From Yoonia ponticola (GTDB lineage Bacteria; Pseudomonadota; Alphaproteobacteria; Rhodobacterales; Rhodobacteraceae): a stretch of DNA of 64,000 bases. The DNA lies in NCBI RefSeq assembly GCF_014199395.1, contig NZ_JACIJM010000001.1:434001-498000 (forward strand), given 5' to 3'. The translations under genes were made by a program, and so were the position numbers. Shown here piece after piece: positions 8,327-16,892 of this stretch. The notes beneath the pieces are model-generated. The model was not told where the DNA came from and did no database searches. It was given only the letters and a program-made list of their open reading frames with translations. How positions within the stretch are numbered: the stretch's first letter is position 1; every line of letters starts with the position of its first letter.

Positions 8327-9612
8327 GCGACGCGCTGACCTGCAACCCAAACATCTTTAATTGCGCGGTCATCACCCATCATGATGGTCGGGAACAGCTG
8401 ATCCCAAAAGCTTTCTGCGGATCGGGTGCGCTGTGCTATCGCGGGGGTCGCTGCGAGGTCTAGCACGGTGATATCCGCCATTGCCCCTGCGCCAAGATGG
8501 CCAATTTGGCCCTGCTGATGCAAAGTGGCTGCTGACCCTTCAGTCGCCAGCCACATCAATTGCGCCGCATGTAAAACGTCACCGCGCAGTTGGCCGATCT
8601 CGTAGGCGGCGGCCATCGTGCGCAACATCGAAAACGACGATCCGCCACCGGTATCCGTCGCTAAACCCATCGCAACACCAGCACGCGCAAGGCCAAGAAC
8701 ATCACACATACCTGATCCAATAAACGTGTTCGAGGTCGGGCAGTGAACGACGGCAGCACCCACCTCTGCTAGCCGCGAAATCTCGCGCGGTTCAAGGTGG
8801 ATCGCATGACCATACAGGCCCTTAGCCCCCAATAAACCATGCGCTTCGTAGGTGTCCAAGTAATCGCGAGACGTCGGATACAAATCCTTTACCCATGCAA
8901 TTTCGGGATGCTGTTCACTGAGGTGCGTTTGCATCAAGCAATCTGGATTTTCAGCCCACAAAGCCCCCAACGCGCTAAGTTGATTCTGCGTGGATGTCGG
9001 CGAGAATCGCGGTGTAATCGCATAGGCCGCACGCCCGTTACCGTGCCATTTTTCGAGCAACGCTTTGCTATCATCATAGGCCGTCTGGGCCGTATCCACC
9101 AACGTATCTGGCGCATTCCGATCCATACAGGTCTTGCCCGCGACGACGGCCATATTGCGCTGGGCGGCGGCTGTGAAAAACGCATCAACGCTTTCGGGAT
9201 GGATGGTGCAAAAGCTGGTCAGCGTGGTTGTGCCATGCGCCAATGCCAGATCAAGCGTATCGGCGGCGACGGCATCGGCATAAGCGCGGTCACCGAACTT
9301 GGATTCTTCGGGGAATGTATAGGTGTTCAGCCAGTCAATCAGTTGCTTGCCCCAACTCGCAATCATACGCGTTTGCGGGTAATGCATATGCGCGTCGACA
9401 AAGCCCGCATGGATCAGCCCATCGCCATAATCGACGATTTTGGCTTGCAGATGCGCGCGCTTTAGCGCGTCGGCGTCATCCACTGCCAGAATGCGCGACC
9501 CTTCGATAAGCACAGCGCCGCGACTATTGTGATGCGTCACGTCCTGCCAATCCGAAAGCAAAGGATTACCAGAAAAATGAAGCGTTTGACCGAGAAGAAG
9601 ATGTTGTTCCAT
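8323..9612 (-). CDS. guaD: guanine deaminase
   Basis: A 429-residue amidohydrolase matching guanine deaminase (guanine to xanthine + ammonia). The signature VDAHMHYPQTRMIASWGKQLIDWL near residue 75, TSFCTIHPESVDAFF, MQTHLSEQHPE, YGHAIHLEP and ATDTGGGSSFSML are present and carry the zinc ligands and catalytic residues. Length is normal for the family. Convergent with the CAP lipoprotein and divergent from mgtE; together with the 8-oxoguanine deaminase it points to purine salvage or use of purines as nitrogen source. Confidence 0.92.
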   Translation of the reverse strand: MEQHLLLGQTLHFSGNPLLSDWQDVTHHNSRGAVLIEGSRILAVDDADALKRAHLQAKIVDYGDGLIHAGFVDAHMHYPQTRMIASWGKQLIDWLNTYTFPEESKFGDRAYADAVAADTLDLALAHGTTTLTSFCTIHPESVDAFFTAAAQRNMAVVAGKTCMDRNAPDTLVDTAQTAYDDSKALLEKWHGNGRAAYAITPRFSPTSTQNQLSALGALWAENPDCLMQTHLSEQHPEIAWVKDLYPTSRDYLDTYEAHGLLGAKGLYGHAIHLEPREISRLAEVGAAVVHCPTSNTFIGSGMCDVLGLARAGVAMGLATDTGGGSSFSMLRTMAAAYEIGQLRGDVLHAAQLMWLATEGSAATLHQQGQIGHLGAGAMADITVLDLAATPAIAQRTRSAESFWDQLFPTIMMGDDRAIKDVWVAGQRVA

Positions 9613-9621
9613 GTGACAGAC

Positions 9622-9646
9622 TTACGTGCGAATTCCAGCTACGTAA
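9622..9646. promoter_or_regulatory. inverted repeat in the guaD-mgtE divergent region
   Basis: TTACGT (9622-9627) and ACGTAA (9641-9646) form a perfect 6-bp inverted repeat with 13 bases between. It lies 10 bases upstream of the guaD start and 66 bases before mgtE, a plausible place for an operator. No mgtE-type magnesium riboswitch (M-box) fits in the 99 bases available. Confidence 0.3.
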
Positions 9647-9711
9647 ATCCGTGAAACCCATTGTGAACAAGTTGCATTCCACTATGTTACTGCGAATTGC
9701 AGGAGGTGGGC

Positions 9712-11097
9712 ATGACAGACTCCAACCAGATTTCTCTCGACGCTGAAGACGAAGCATTCGGCATCAACGACCGTTTTGTTGATGAGGTGCTTGAGGCCGT
9801 CGAGAACGGCGATTCGGTAGCGCTAAGTACAATGTTCGACGCGGTTCACCCCGCTGACATCGCCCATCTTCTCGAAGTGATTGATGGGCGTAGCCGGAAA
9901 GAGCTGCTTTCGCTTTGGAAAGGCGGACTTGACGGCGAAGTTCTATCTGAACTTGACGAAAACCTGCGCGAAGAGGTCATTAACAGCCTCGCGCCGTCCG
10001 AATTGGTCGACGCTGTGCGCGAACTCGACAGTGATGACGTAGTCAATCTGGTCGAAGATCTGGGGTCCGAGCAGCAAGAAGCTGTTCTCGATGCGCTGGA
10101 CGCTTCGGACCGTGTCGCCGTTGAAAAGGCGTTGGCCTATCCAGAAGAATCCGCTGGTCGGCATATGCAGGTCGAATTGGTCCGTGCGCCGCAGCACTGG
10201 ACCGTTGGCGAGGCGATAGATTTCTTGCGGTCTGACGATAACACGTTGCCTGACCAGTTTTATCATCTGATCCTCGTAGATCCGCGCATGAAAGCAGTTG
10301 GGTACGTGACGCTCGGGCGCATTTTGTCTACACGCCGCGATGTGCCGCTGAATGATATTAGCGAAGACAGCTTTCGCACCTTTAACGTGAACCAAGACGT
10401 TGAAGAGGTCGCGAACGCGATTAACCACTATCACATGATCACCGCACCAGTCGTTGACGACGATGACCGGATCGTGGGTGTAATTACAATCGATGACGCA
10501 ATGGCGTTTATCGAAGAAGAAGCCGAAGAAGACTTGATGCGTCTTGCCGGGGTTGGCGAAGGCAGCCTATCTGACAAGGTCGTAGATACCACGCGGCAGC
10601 GGTTCCCGTGGCTCGCGGTCAACCTAGTGACTGCGATCTGCGCGTCGCTGGTGATCTCAATGTTCGAGAGCACGATCACAGAGTTGGTCGCCCTCGCTGT
10701 GTTGATGCCAATTGTGGCCTCGATGGGCGGGAACGCAGGCACGCAGTCGTTGACGGTTGCTGTGCGTGCGCTTGCGACCCGCGATTTGACCAGCTCTAAC
10801 GTGTGGCGCGTCATCCGACGCGAGGCGCTTGTTGGCTTGATCAATGGTGCGATATTTGCGGTCGTCATGGGCTTGATCGGTGCGGTCTGGTTCGGCCAAC
10901 CGATGCTGGGCGTCGTGATTGCTGTTGCGATGGTCATTAACCTTGTGGTTGCTGGGCTTGCCGGAACGATGGTGCCTGTTGTGCTTGAAAAAATCGGGGT
11001 TGATCCGGCATTGGCGTCTGGGGCGTTCGTGACGACCGTCACCGACGTGGTTGGTTTCTTTGCGTTTCTCGGCTTGGCCGCGGCGTGGTTACTGTAG
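9712..11097 (+). CDS. mgtE: magnesium transporter MgtE
   Basis: A 461-residue MgtE-type Mg2+ channel/transporter. Order of domains: acidic cytoplasmic MgtE N-domain (about 15-130), two CBS domains (about 135-255, with DDDRIVGVITIDDAM), then five transmembrane helices (about 285-460) including the conserved PIVASMGGNAGTQSLTVAVRAL that lines the pore. The CBS and N-domains gate the channel by sensing cytosolic Mg2+. ATG at 9712 was chosen because AGGAGG lies six bases before it; an upstream TTG would include that site. The stop overlaps the 5-FCL start region. Confidence 0.93.
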   Translation: MTDSNQISLDAEDEAFGINDRFVDEVLEAVENGDSVALSTMFDAVHPADIAHLLEVIDGRSRKELLSLWKGGLDGEVLSELDENLREEVINSLAPSELVDAVRELDSDDVVNLVEDLGSEQQEAVLDALDASDRVAVEKALAYPEESAGRHMQVELVRAPQHWTVGEAIDFLRSDDNTLPDQFYHLILVDPRMKAVGYVTLGRILSTRRDVPLNDISEDSFRTFNVNQDVEEVANAINHYHMITAPVVDDDDRIVGVITIDDAMAFIEEEAEEDLMRLAGVGEGSLSDKVVDTTRQRFPWLAVNLVTAICASLVISMFESTITELVALAVLMPIVASMGGNAGTQSLTVAVRALATRDLTSSNVWRVIRREALVGLINGAIFAVVMGLIGAVWFGQPMLGVVIAVAMVINLVVAGLAGTMVPVVLEKIGVDPALASGAFVTTVTDVVGFFAFLGLAAAWLL

Positions 11098-11654
11098 TGG
11101 ATTTGACCGCGATTAAGACTGCGGCACGCAAAGCCGCATTCGCACGGCGCAAGCAAGCGCACGAACGCGGGCAGGGGACAGCGGGCTATTTATCCGAAGT
11201 TCTGGCAGGATATCGCGGCGTTTCAGTCGCTGGTTATATGGCGATGCGATCCGAAATCGATCCAGCCGCTGCGATGGCCGAATCTGCGGCGCATGGGGAG
11301 GTCGGCGTACCTGTGATTATCGGCGCTGGGCAGCCGCTTAAGTTCCGGCAGTGGGCGCCTGATAGCGTCATGGTGTCTGGTGAATTCGGGGCGAATATCC
11401 CTGAAACGGGCGCATGGATGACGCCAGAAATCGTGATCGTGCCGCTGGTTGCGTTTGACCGTAAAGGCGGGCGTTTAGGCTATGGCGGCGGGTTCTATGA
11501 CCGCACGCTTGAGCAACTTAGGGCTATTCGCCCCACGCTTGCCATTGGCTTTGCCTATTCGGATCAAGAGGCGGAAGAGTTACCGTTAGAACCAACGGAT
11601 CAACCACTTGATTTGATCGTCACCGAATACGGCGTTATCCAACCTGCGCCCTAG
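11085..11654 (+). CDS. 5-formyltetrahydrofolate cyclo-ligase
   Basis: A 189-residue 5-FCL (MTHFS) that converts 5-formyl-THF and ATP to 5,10-methenyl-THF, recovering stored or inhibitory folate. Signatures: KAAFARRKQ near the N-terminus, a MRSEIDP folate region and GRLGYGGGFYDRTL near 130. The start is uncertain: GTG at 11085 overlaps mgtE by 13 bases, GTG at 11097 overlaps its stop by one base, and neither has a clear ribosome binding site, so translation probably couples to mgtE. Confidence 0.88.
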   Translation: MVTVVDLTAIKTAARKAAFARRKQAHERGQGTAGYLSEVLAGYRGVSVAGYMAMRSEIDPAAAMAESAAHGEVGVPVIIGAGQPLKFRQWAPDSVMVSGEFGANIPETGAWMTPEIVIVPLVAFDRKGGRLGYGGGFYDRTLEQLRAIRPTLAIGFAYSDQEAEELPLEPTDQPLDLIVTEYGVIQPAP

Positions 11655-11659
11655 GCTCC

Positions 11660-11677
11660 GATTTTTCGCGAAAAATC
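11660..11677. repeat. perfect 18-bp palindrome (first of two)
   Basis: GATTTTTCG immediately followed by its reverse complement CGAAAAATC, with no spacer. It starts six bases after the 5-FCL stop codon and is three bases from a second perfect palindrome. In RNA it would form a hairpin but has no U-run, so it is not a standard terminator. A protein-binding site or small intergenic repeat is possible. Confidence 0.6.
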
Positions 11678-11680
11678 TTA

Positions 11681-11700
11681 CGAATTTTCTAGAAAATTCG
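11681..11700. repeat. perfect 20-bp palindrome (second of two)
   Basis: CGAATTTTCT directly followed by AGAAAATTCG, a perfect dyad centred on CTAG. It sits 24 bases before the ATG of the YmdB-like gene, between two closely spaced same-strand genes. Both palindromes share an A/T-rich inner part and CG ends, so they look like related units of a pair. Confidence 0.6.
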
Positions 11701-11724
11701 ATCCCCGCCCCATAAGGACGTGTT

Positions 11725-12540
11725 ATGAAAATACTCTTTCTTGGCGACGTCATGGGACGCGCGGGCCGTGCGGCCATCACCGAACATTTACCACGTCTGC
11801 GCACCGAATGGGCGCTGGATTTTGTTGTTGTGAATGGCGAAAATGCAACCTCAGGCATGGGCCTGTCCGGACTACATGCGGACCTGATCTTTGCAGCGGG
11901 TGCTGATGTTGTGACCTTGGGCGATCATGCCTTCGATCAAAAAGACATGCTTACCTATATCGACAAAGAACCACGCATGATCCGGCCTTTGAACTTTTCG
12001 AAGAACGCACCGGGCATCGGTGCGCGCGTGTTCGAGGCAACGCGCGGACGCAAGGTTCTGGTCACGCAAGTCTTGGGTCAAGTATTCATGAAGCGACCCT
12101 TCGACGATCCATTCTCCGCACTTGATGCGGTCTTGCGGCAATATCCCATCGGCGGGCAGGTGCAAGCCAGCCTTGTTGATATCCACTGTGAAGCAACGTC
12201 AGAGAAAATGGCCACCGGACATTTCTGCGACGGTCGAGCCAGTATTGTCGTCGGTACACACACGCATGTCCCAACCAGCGACGCGATGATCCTGCCGCGC
12301 GGCACGGCGTATCTGTCGGACGCGGGCATGTGCGGTGACTATAATTCCGTCATTGGCATGGAAAAAGAAGAACCTCTGCGCCGTTTCATCACTGGAATGC
12401 CCAAAGCGCGATTTACCCCCGCTGCTGGCGAGGCCACGTTGAGCGGGTTTTATGTTGAAACCGATGATCTCACTGGCAAGGCTGTGCGTATCGAGATGGT
12501 GCGTCAGGGTGGCAGACTTACGCAAGCTGGACCACTCTGA
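11725..12540 (+). CDS. YmdB-like metallophosphoesterase (TIGR00282 family)
   Basis: A 271-residue calcineurin-like metallophosphoesterase. MKILFLGDVMGRAGR opens the first metal site, VNGENAT and LGDHAFDQKD supply further ligands, and IVVGTHTHVPTSD the last histidines. Length and motif order match the TIGR00282/YmdB family, whose characterised members hydrolyse 2',3'-cyclic nucleotides or cAMP. Ribosome binding site AAGGA lies before the ATG. It follows the twin palindromes and is probably cotranscribed with 5-FCL. Confidence 0.85.
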   Translation: MKILFLGDVMGRAGRAAITEHLPRLRTEWALDFVVVNGENATSGMGLSGLHADLIFAAGADVVTLGDHAFDQKDMLTYIDKEPRMIRPLNFSKNAPGIGARVFEATRGRKVLVTQVLGQVFMKRPFDDPFSALDAVLRQYPIGGQVQASLVDIHCEATSEKMATGHFCDGRASIVVGTHTHVPTSDAMILPRGTAYLSDAGMCGDYNSVIGMEKEEPLRRFITGMPKARFTPAAGEATLSGFYVETDDLTGKAVRIEMVRQGGRLTQAGPL

Positions 12541-12597
12541 CCGCTTGCAAGCCAGCCCACAAAGCGCAACAGTAACATGCGGCTATAGGGCAAACGA

Positions 12598-14379
12598 ATG
12601 AACGATTTTTCTTTTTTCTCCGACACGCAAGCGGCACTGTTGACGCTTGCGGTTGTTGTCGGAATGTTTGGTATGTTCCTCAAGGAAATCTACCCTACCG
12701 AAGTTGTGGCGATGATCGGGGTTTCGATCCTGCTGATTGCCGGCGTATTGCCCTACTCAGAGGCGGTCGCGGCGCTATCAAATCCGGCTCCTTGGACCAT
12801 CGCTGCGATGTTTATCATCGTAGGCGCGTTGGTGCGCACGGGTGCGTTGAATGCCCTGACGGAAATCGCCGAACGACAAGCCAAGATCAATCCCGCACGT
12901 GCCATCGGCGGATCGTTGATCTTTGTTGCGTTCGCGAGCGCGATTATGAACAACACGCCGCTAGTCGTCGTCATGATCCCCGTCTTTATTCAGCTTGCGC
13001 GTACATTAGGGACATCGGCGTCTAAGTTGTTGATCCCGCTAAGCTATGCCGCGATTGTTGGCGGTACGATGACGCTGCTTGGGACATCGACAAACCTGCT
13101 GGTCGACGGTGTGGCGCGGTCCTCTGGTATGGCGCCATTCAGCATTCTGGAGATCACACCTATCGGCCTTGTCGTGGTGGCGTGGACGTTCATGTACCTT
13201 TATTTTGCGGGACCAAGGTTGTTGCCCGACCGCGCATCCATGGGGCAAATGCTATCGGACAGATCGAAAATGCGGTTCTTTTCCGAGGCAGTGATCCCGC
13301 CGGACAGCAACTTGATCGGTCGTCAGGCGACCGACGTGAAATTATTCCAGCGCGACGGTGTGCGCTTGATCGATATCGTGCGCGGTGACGCATCGCTACG
13401 GCGCAATATGGATGCGGTAGAGTTGCAGGTCGGGGACCGCGTGGTTCTGCGGACGGCGATGTCGGAATTACTGTCATTGCAGGCGACCAAAGACCTGCGG
13501 CGCGTCGATCAGATTTCTGCCGTCGAAACCACAACCGTCGAAGTTCTGATCACACCGAACTGTCGCATGATTGGGCGTACCTTAGCGTCGTTGCGACTGC
13601 GGCGTCGCTATGCGGTTTATACCCTCGCGGTGCATCGCCGTGACGCGAATATTAACCGCCAAATAGATGAAATTGTTGTCAAAGTTGGGGACACTCTGCT
13701 GCTCGAAGGGTCGCCAGAAGACATTCAACGTCTGTCTGACGACATGAACCTTGGCGATGTCTCAAAACCATCCGCACGGGCGTACCGCCGCGAGAAATCT
13801 TGGATCGCGATGGCGGTACTTCTTGGCGTTGTTGTGCTTGCGGCATTGAATGTCGCGCCGATCTTGTTGCTCGCAATACTGGGCGTCACGGTCGTGCTCA
13901 TGACGGGCTGCATCGACGCTGACGAGGCATTTTCCTACATCGATGGCCGTCTCTTGGCGTTGATTTTCGCGATGCTTGGCGTTGGTGCGGCTTTGCAATC
14001 GTCCGGCGCCGTAGCGCTTGTCGCGGATACCTTGTCGCCTGTCATGCTGACATTGCCACCATTTTTTGTGGTGCTCTCGGTCTACTTGCTGTCCAGCATT
14101 CTGACCGAATTGGTCAGCAACAATGCGGTTGCCGTCGTCATGACGCCGATTGCAATCGGCTTGGGCTCTGCGTTGGGCGTCGATCCGCGCCCGCTGGTCG
14201 TGGCCGTCATGATCGCGGCGTCTGCCAGTTTCGCGACGCCAATCGGGTATCAGACAAACACGCTCGTTTATGGACCCGGCGGCTACAAATTCAGCGATTT
14301 CCTAAAGTTTGGAGTGCCGTTGAACCTGTCGCTTGCGCCAATCGTTTCGTTCGTCATTCCGTTCATTTGGCCGCTTTAA
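12598..14379 (+). CDS. SLC13 family permease with two TrkA-C (RCK_C) domains
   Basis: A 593-residue carrier: about five N-terminal transmembrane helices, a cytoplasmic insert (about 210-390) holding two TrkA-C domains, then a second membrane half. MNNTPLVVVMIPVF in the first half and SNNAVAVVMTPIAIGLG in the second are the paired SNT/NNT-type motifs of the divalent anion:sodium (DASS/SLC13) fold. Bacterial relatives with this layout carry sulfate, dicarboxylates or citrate; the TrkA-C domains probably sense a ligand. The substrate cannot be decided. Starts after a 57-base gap and seems to be the last gene of its run. Confidence 0.85.
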   Translation: MNDFSFFSDTQAALLTLAVVVGMFGMFLKEIYPTEVVAMIGVSILLIAGVLPYSEAVAALSNPAPWTIAAMFIIVGALVRTGALNALTEIAERQAKINPARAIGGSLIFVAFASAIMNNTPLVVVMIPVFIQLARTLGTSASKLLIPLSYAAIVGGTMTLLGTSTNLLVDGVARSSGMAPFSILEITPIGLVVVAWTFMYLYFAGPRLLPDRASMGQMLSDRSKMRFFSEAVIPPDSNLIGRQATDVKLFQRDGVRLIDIVRGDASLRRNMDAVELQVGDRVVLRTAMSELLSLQATKDLRRVDQISAVETTTVEVLITPNCRMIGRTLASLRLRRRYAVYTLAVHRRDANINRQIDEIVVKVGDTLLLEGSPEDIQRLSDDMNLGDVSKPSARAYRREKSWIAMAVLLGVVVLAALNVAPILLLAILGVTVVLMTGCIDADEAFSYIDGRLLALIFAMLGVGAALQSSGAVALVADTLSPVMLTLPPFFVVLSVYLLSSILTELVSNNAVAVVMTPIAIGLGSALGVDPRPLVVAVMIAASASFATPIGYQTNTLVYGPGGYKFSDFLKFGVPLNLSLAPIVSFVIPFIWPL

Positions 14380-14472
14380 CAGCCAATCGACATTGCAACG
14401 CCCCGCAACGATGCCGTATAGAGACGCAGATTTATTGCATTCAGCCGACACCTAAGACAAAGGGGATTTCCC

Positions 14473-15222
14473 ATGGCAGGCCACTCAAAATGGGCGAATA
14501 TTCAGCACCGCAAAGGGCGTCAGGATAAAATCCGGGCCAAGGTGTTTTCGAAGATGAGTAAAGAAATCACTGTGGCCGCCAAAATGGGCGACCCTGATCC
14601 GGACAAAAACCCGCGTCTGCGGATGGCCGTGAAAGAGGCAAAATCGGTGTCCGTGCCAAAAGACGTGATTGATCGTGCGATCAACAAGGCGACTGGCGGC
14701 GACGCCGAAAACTACGACGAAATCCGCTACGAAGGGTACGGCCCGAACGGGGTCGCTGTGATCGTCGAGGCGATGACCGACAACCGCAACCGCACCGCGT
14801 CGACTGTGCGCTCGACGTTCACGAAAAACGGCGGAAACTTGGGCGAAACTGGCTCTGTTGGCTTCATGTTCGACCGCAAAGGCATGGTGTCCTATCCGGC
14901 TGCTGTTGGCGACGCTGACACCGTTATGATGGCAGCACTCGAAGCCGGTGCAGAAGACGTCGAAAGCGATGAAGACGGCCACGTCATCTACACGGGCGAT
15001 ACCGATTTGCACGAAGTCTCGAATGCGCTCGAAGCCGAATTGGGCGAAAGCGAAAGTTCGAAATTGATCTGGAAACCGAATATCCAGACTGATCTGGATT
15101 TGGAAAGCTTGATCAAACTGATGAAGCTTGTTGACGCGCTCGAAGACGATGACGACGTGCAATCGGTCACAACTAACTTCGAGGCGACCGACGAAGTTAT
15201 GGCCGCTTTCGCCGAGAGCTAA
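14473..15222 (+). CDS. yebC: YebC/PmpR family protein
   Basis: A 249-residue protein of the YebC/PmpR family. The N-terminal [21 protein letters not shown] and the [28 protein letters not shown] and acidic C-terminal domains are diagnostic. Family members act as transcriptional regulators and, in recent work, as ribosome-associated factors that help translate proline-rich stretches. AAAGGGG lies upstream of the ATG. It is often found beside ruvC in other bacteria; here it stands alone, followed by a strong terminator. Confidence 0.95.
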   Translation: MAGHSKWANIQHRKGRQDKIRAKVFSKMSKEITVAAKMGDPDPDKNPRLRMAVKEAKSVSVPKDVIDRAINKATGGDAENYDEIRYEGYGPNGVAVIVEAMTDNRNRTASTVRSTFTKNGGNLGETGSVGFMFDRKGMVSYPAAVGDADTVMMAALEAGAEDVESDEDGHVIYTGDTDLHEVSNALEAELGESESSKLIWKPNIQTDLDLESLIKLMKLVDALEDDDDVQSVTTNFEATDEVMAAFAES

Positions 15223-15259
15223 AGCAGGGCTGAAAGCCAATCCCAACTGATAGTTAATT

Positions 15260-15289
15260 CAAGAGCGCGCCAGCATTAACGCGCTCTTG
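15260..15289 (+). terminator. rho-independent terminator after yebC
   Basis: CAAGAGCGCG (15260-15269) pairs perfectly with CGCGCTCTTG (15280-15289) over a 10-base loop and is followed by TTATTTCTT. It lies 38 bases after the yebC stop codon and before the EamA transporter gene. Confidence 0.9.
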
Positions 15290-15321
15290 TTATTTCTTAG
15301 ACGACCTGTCACCGCTTCAAC

Positions 15322-16215
15322 ATGACCAACGCAAGACCAGCAAACGCCATATTTTGGATGGTCGTCACCGGCCTTAATTTTGTAGCCGTGACCGCCATTG
15401 TGAAACACATCGGATCAGCCATGCCCGCAGCGCAGGGCGCGTTCCTGCGGTATGTGCTAGGCTTGATTTTTCTGCTGCCAATGATCCGCCCGATCTTGTC
15501 AGCGCACCTCACCCGTCGCCAGATCAAGCTTTTCGCGTGGCGCGGTGTCGTGCATACGCTGGCCGTTATCCTGTGGTTTTTCGCGATGGCACGCATTCCC
15601 ATCGCTGAAGTCACGGCAATGAATTATCTGTCGCCCGTTTATGTCACAATCGGCGCTGCAGTGTTCCTTAAGGAAAAGCTACCACCAAGGCGCATCGCCG
15701 CTGTCGTCGTCGCATTGATTGGCGCTTTCATCATCCTGCGGCCTGGTATCAAAGTGATCGAGCCGGGTCATATCGCGATGCTCGGCACTGCCGTGATGTT
15801 CGCAGCAGGCTACCTGATCGCAAAGCAATTGTCCGGCGAAGTTTCCCCCGTCGTGATCGTCGGCATGTTGTCCTTGACTGTGACCATCGGGCTGGCCCCA
15901 TTTGCCTACGCCGTCTGGGTGACGCCGACGCTTGAACAGCTTGGCTGGCTATTCTTGGTCGCGTGTTTTGCCACAGCAGGGCACTACGCGATGACGCTGG
16001 CCTTTGCTGCCGCACCGCTGACCGTGACGCAACCTGTGACGTTCCTGCAATTGGTCTGGGCCGTTCTGCTGGGTTATTTTGTATTCTCCGAGCCAATCGA
16101 CGGATGGGTCGTGATCGGCGGTCTGGTGATCATGGCATCTGTCAGTTTTATCACATGGCGAGAAGCCGTTGCGCGTCGTTCAGTGACGCCGCCGATGGGC
16201 GCGACAAAGCTCTAA
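15322..16215 (+). CDS. EamA/DMT family transporter
   Basis: A 297-residue inner-membrane protein with ten hydrophobic helices arranged as two EamA repeats; AVTAIVKHIGSAMPAAQGAFLRYVLGL and EVTAMNYLSPVYVTIGAAVFLKEKL are typical of the drug/metabolite transporter superfamily. Substrates in this family range from amino acids to drugs. The gene precedes the bet cluster on the same strand, but a weak hairpin and a separate bet promoter region lie between, so a role in choline metabolism is not supported. Confidence 0.85.
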   Translation: MTNARPANAIFWMVVTGLNFVAVTAIVKHIGSAMPAAQGAFLRYVLGLIFLLPMIRPILSAHLTRRQIKLFAWRGVVHTLAVILWFFAMARIPIAEVTAMNYLSPVYVTIGAAVFLKEKLPPRRIAAVVVALIGAFIILRPGIKVIEPGHIAMLGTAVMFAAGYLIAKQLSGEVSPVVIVGMLSLTVTIGLAPFAYAVWVTPTLEQLGWLFLVACFATAGHYAMTLAFAAAPLTVTQPVTFLQLVWAVLLGYFVFSEPIDGWVVIGGLVIMASVSFITWREAVARRSVTPPMGATKL

Positions 16216-16245
16216 AAACCCCAGAAAAACCGTTTAACGGCTCTT

Positions 16246-16268
16246 CCAAAACGACGCTTTGGTTTTTT
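16246..16268 (+). terminator. weak terminator before betI
   Basis: CCAAA (16246-16250) and TTTGG (16258-16262) form a short 5-bp stem followed by six T residues (16263-16268). The stem is weak, but the T-run and the position between the EamA gene and betI fit a terminator. Confidence 0.4.
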
Positions 16269-16272
16269 GTTG

Positions 16273-16286
16273 ATTGACTGGTCAAT
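16273..16286. promoter_or_regulatory. candidate BetI operator
   Basis: ATTGAC-TG-GTCAAT is a perfect 6-bp inverted repeat with a 2-bp centre, 37 bases before the betI ATG. ATTGA/TCAAT-type dyads are the kind of site bound by BetI in other bacteria, where choline relieves repression of the bet genes. No second copy was seen before betC, betB or betA, which suits one operon promoter. Confidence 0.65.
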
Positions 16287-16322
16287 AAAAAATATGCGAA
16301 GGCAGGCGCAAGGGAGATGCTT

Positions 16323-16892
16323 ATGCCGAAAATAGGAATGGAACCAATCCGACGCGCTGCATTGGTCGAAGCGACAATCGCTGAGATTGGGGCGGCAGGG
16401 ACGCTCGATGTAACAGTTAGCCAAATTGCTAAGCGTGCAGGCATGTCATCGGCTTTGGCTCATCATTATTTCGGCGGCAAAGATCAGATTTTCCTCGCGG
16501 CCATGCGTCATATCCTGACCGAATACGGTGCCGAAGTGCGTATCGAATTGTCTCGTGCAACGAATCCCGGCGACCGTGCGCGTGCAATCATCCGTGCCAG
16601 CTTTGCGCAATCCTGCTTTGCACCCGCGACGGTCAGCGCGTGGATGACCTTCTACGTTCAGGCACAAACCAACCCCGAAGCATTGCACCTTCTGCGGATT
16701 TACCAGCGTCGGTTGCGGTCAAACCTGACCAGCGCCTTGCGCCCGCTCTGTGACAACCCGCAATCCGCAGCCGATATGCTCGCCGCGTTGATTGATGGCC
16801 TCTATATCCGCGCAGCCCTGACTGCGCCCGATGCGAACCCCGAAGGGCAGGCCTTTGCATTGCTGTCGTCACTGACCAAGGGTGCAGCATGA
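16323..16892 (+). CDS. betI: TetR-family repressor BetI
   Basis: A 189-residue TetR-type repressor that controls choline-to-betaine genes and is released by choline. The N-terminal helix-turn-helix (about 27-50: VTVSQIAKRAGMSSALAHHYFGGK) and the MPKIGMEPIRR start are typical of BetI. The ATG at 16323 was chosen over one two codons earlier because GGGAG then lies seven bases upstream and the start matches known BetI proteins. Its TGA overlaps the betC ATG by four bases, and a palindromic operator candidate lies just upstream, so autoregulation of betICBA is likely. Confidence 0.93.
   Translation: MPKIGMEPIRRAALVEATIAEIGAAGTLDVTVSQIAKRAGMSSALAHHYFGGKDQIFLAAMRHILTEYGAEVRIELSRATNPGDRARAIIRASFAQSCFAPATVSAWMTFYVQAQTNPEALHLLRIYQRRLRSNLTSALRPLCDNPQSAADMLAALIDGLYIRAALTAPDANPEGQAFALLSSLTKGAA

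Noticed and set aside
9613..9711. Magnesium riboswitch before mgtE
   Set aside because: Only 99 bases are available and no M-box architecture could be drawn; just a 6-bp inverted repeat is present.
14485..15246. 253-codon frame opposite yebC
   Set aside because: Entirely antisense to a well-conserved yebC gene.
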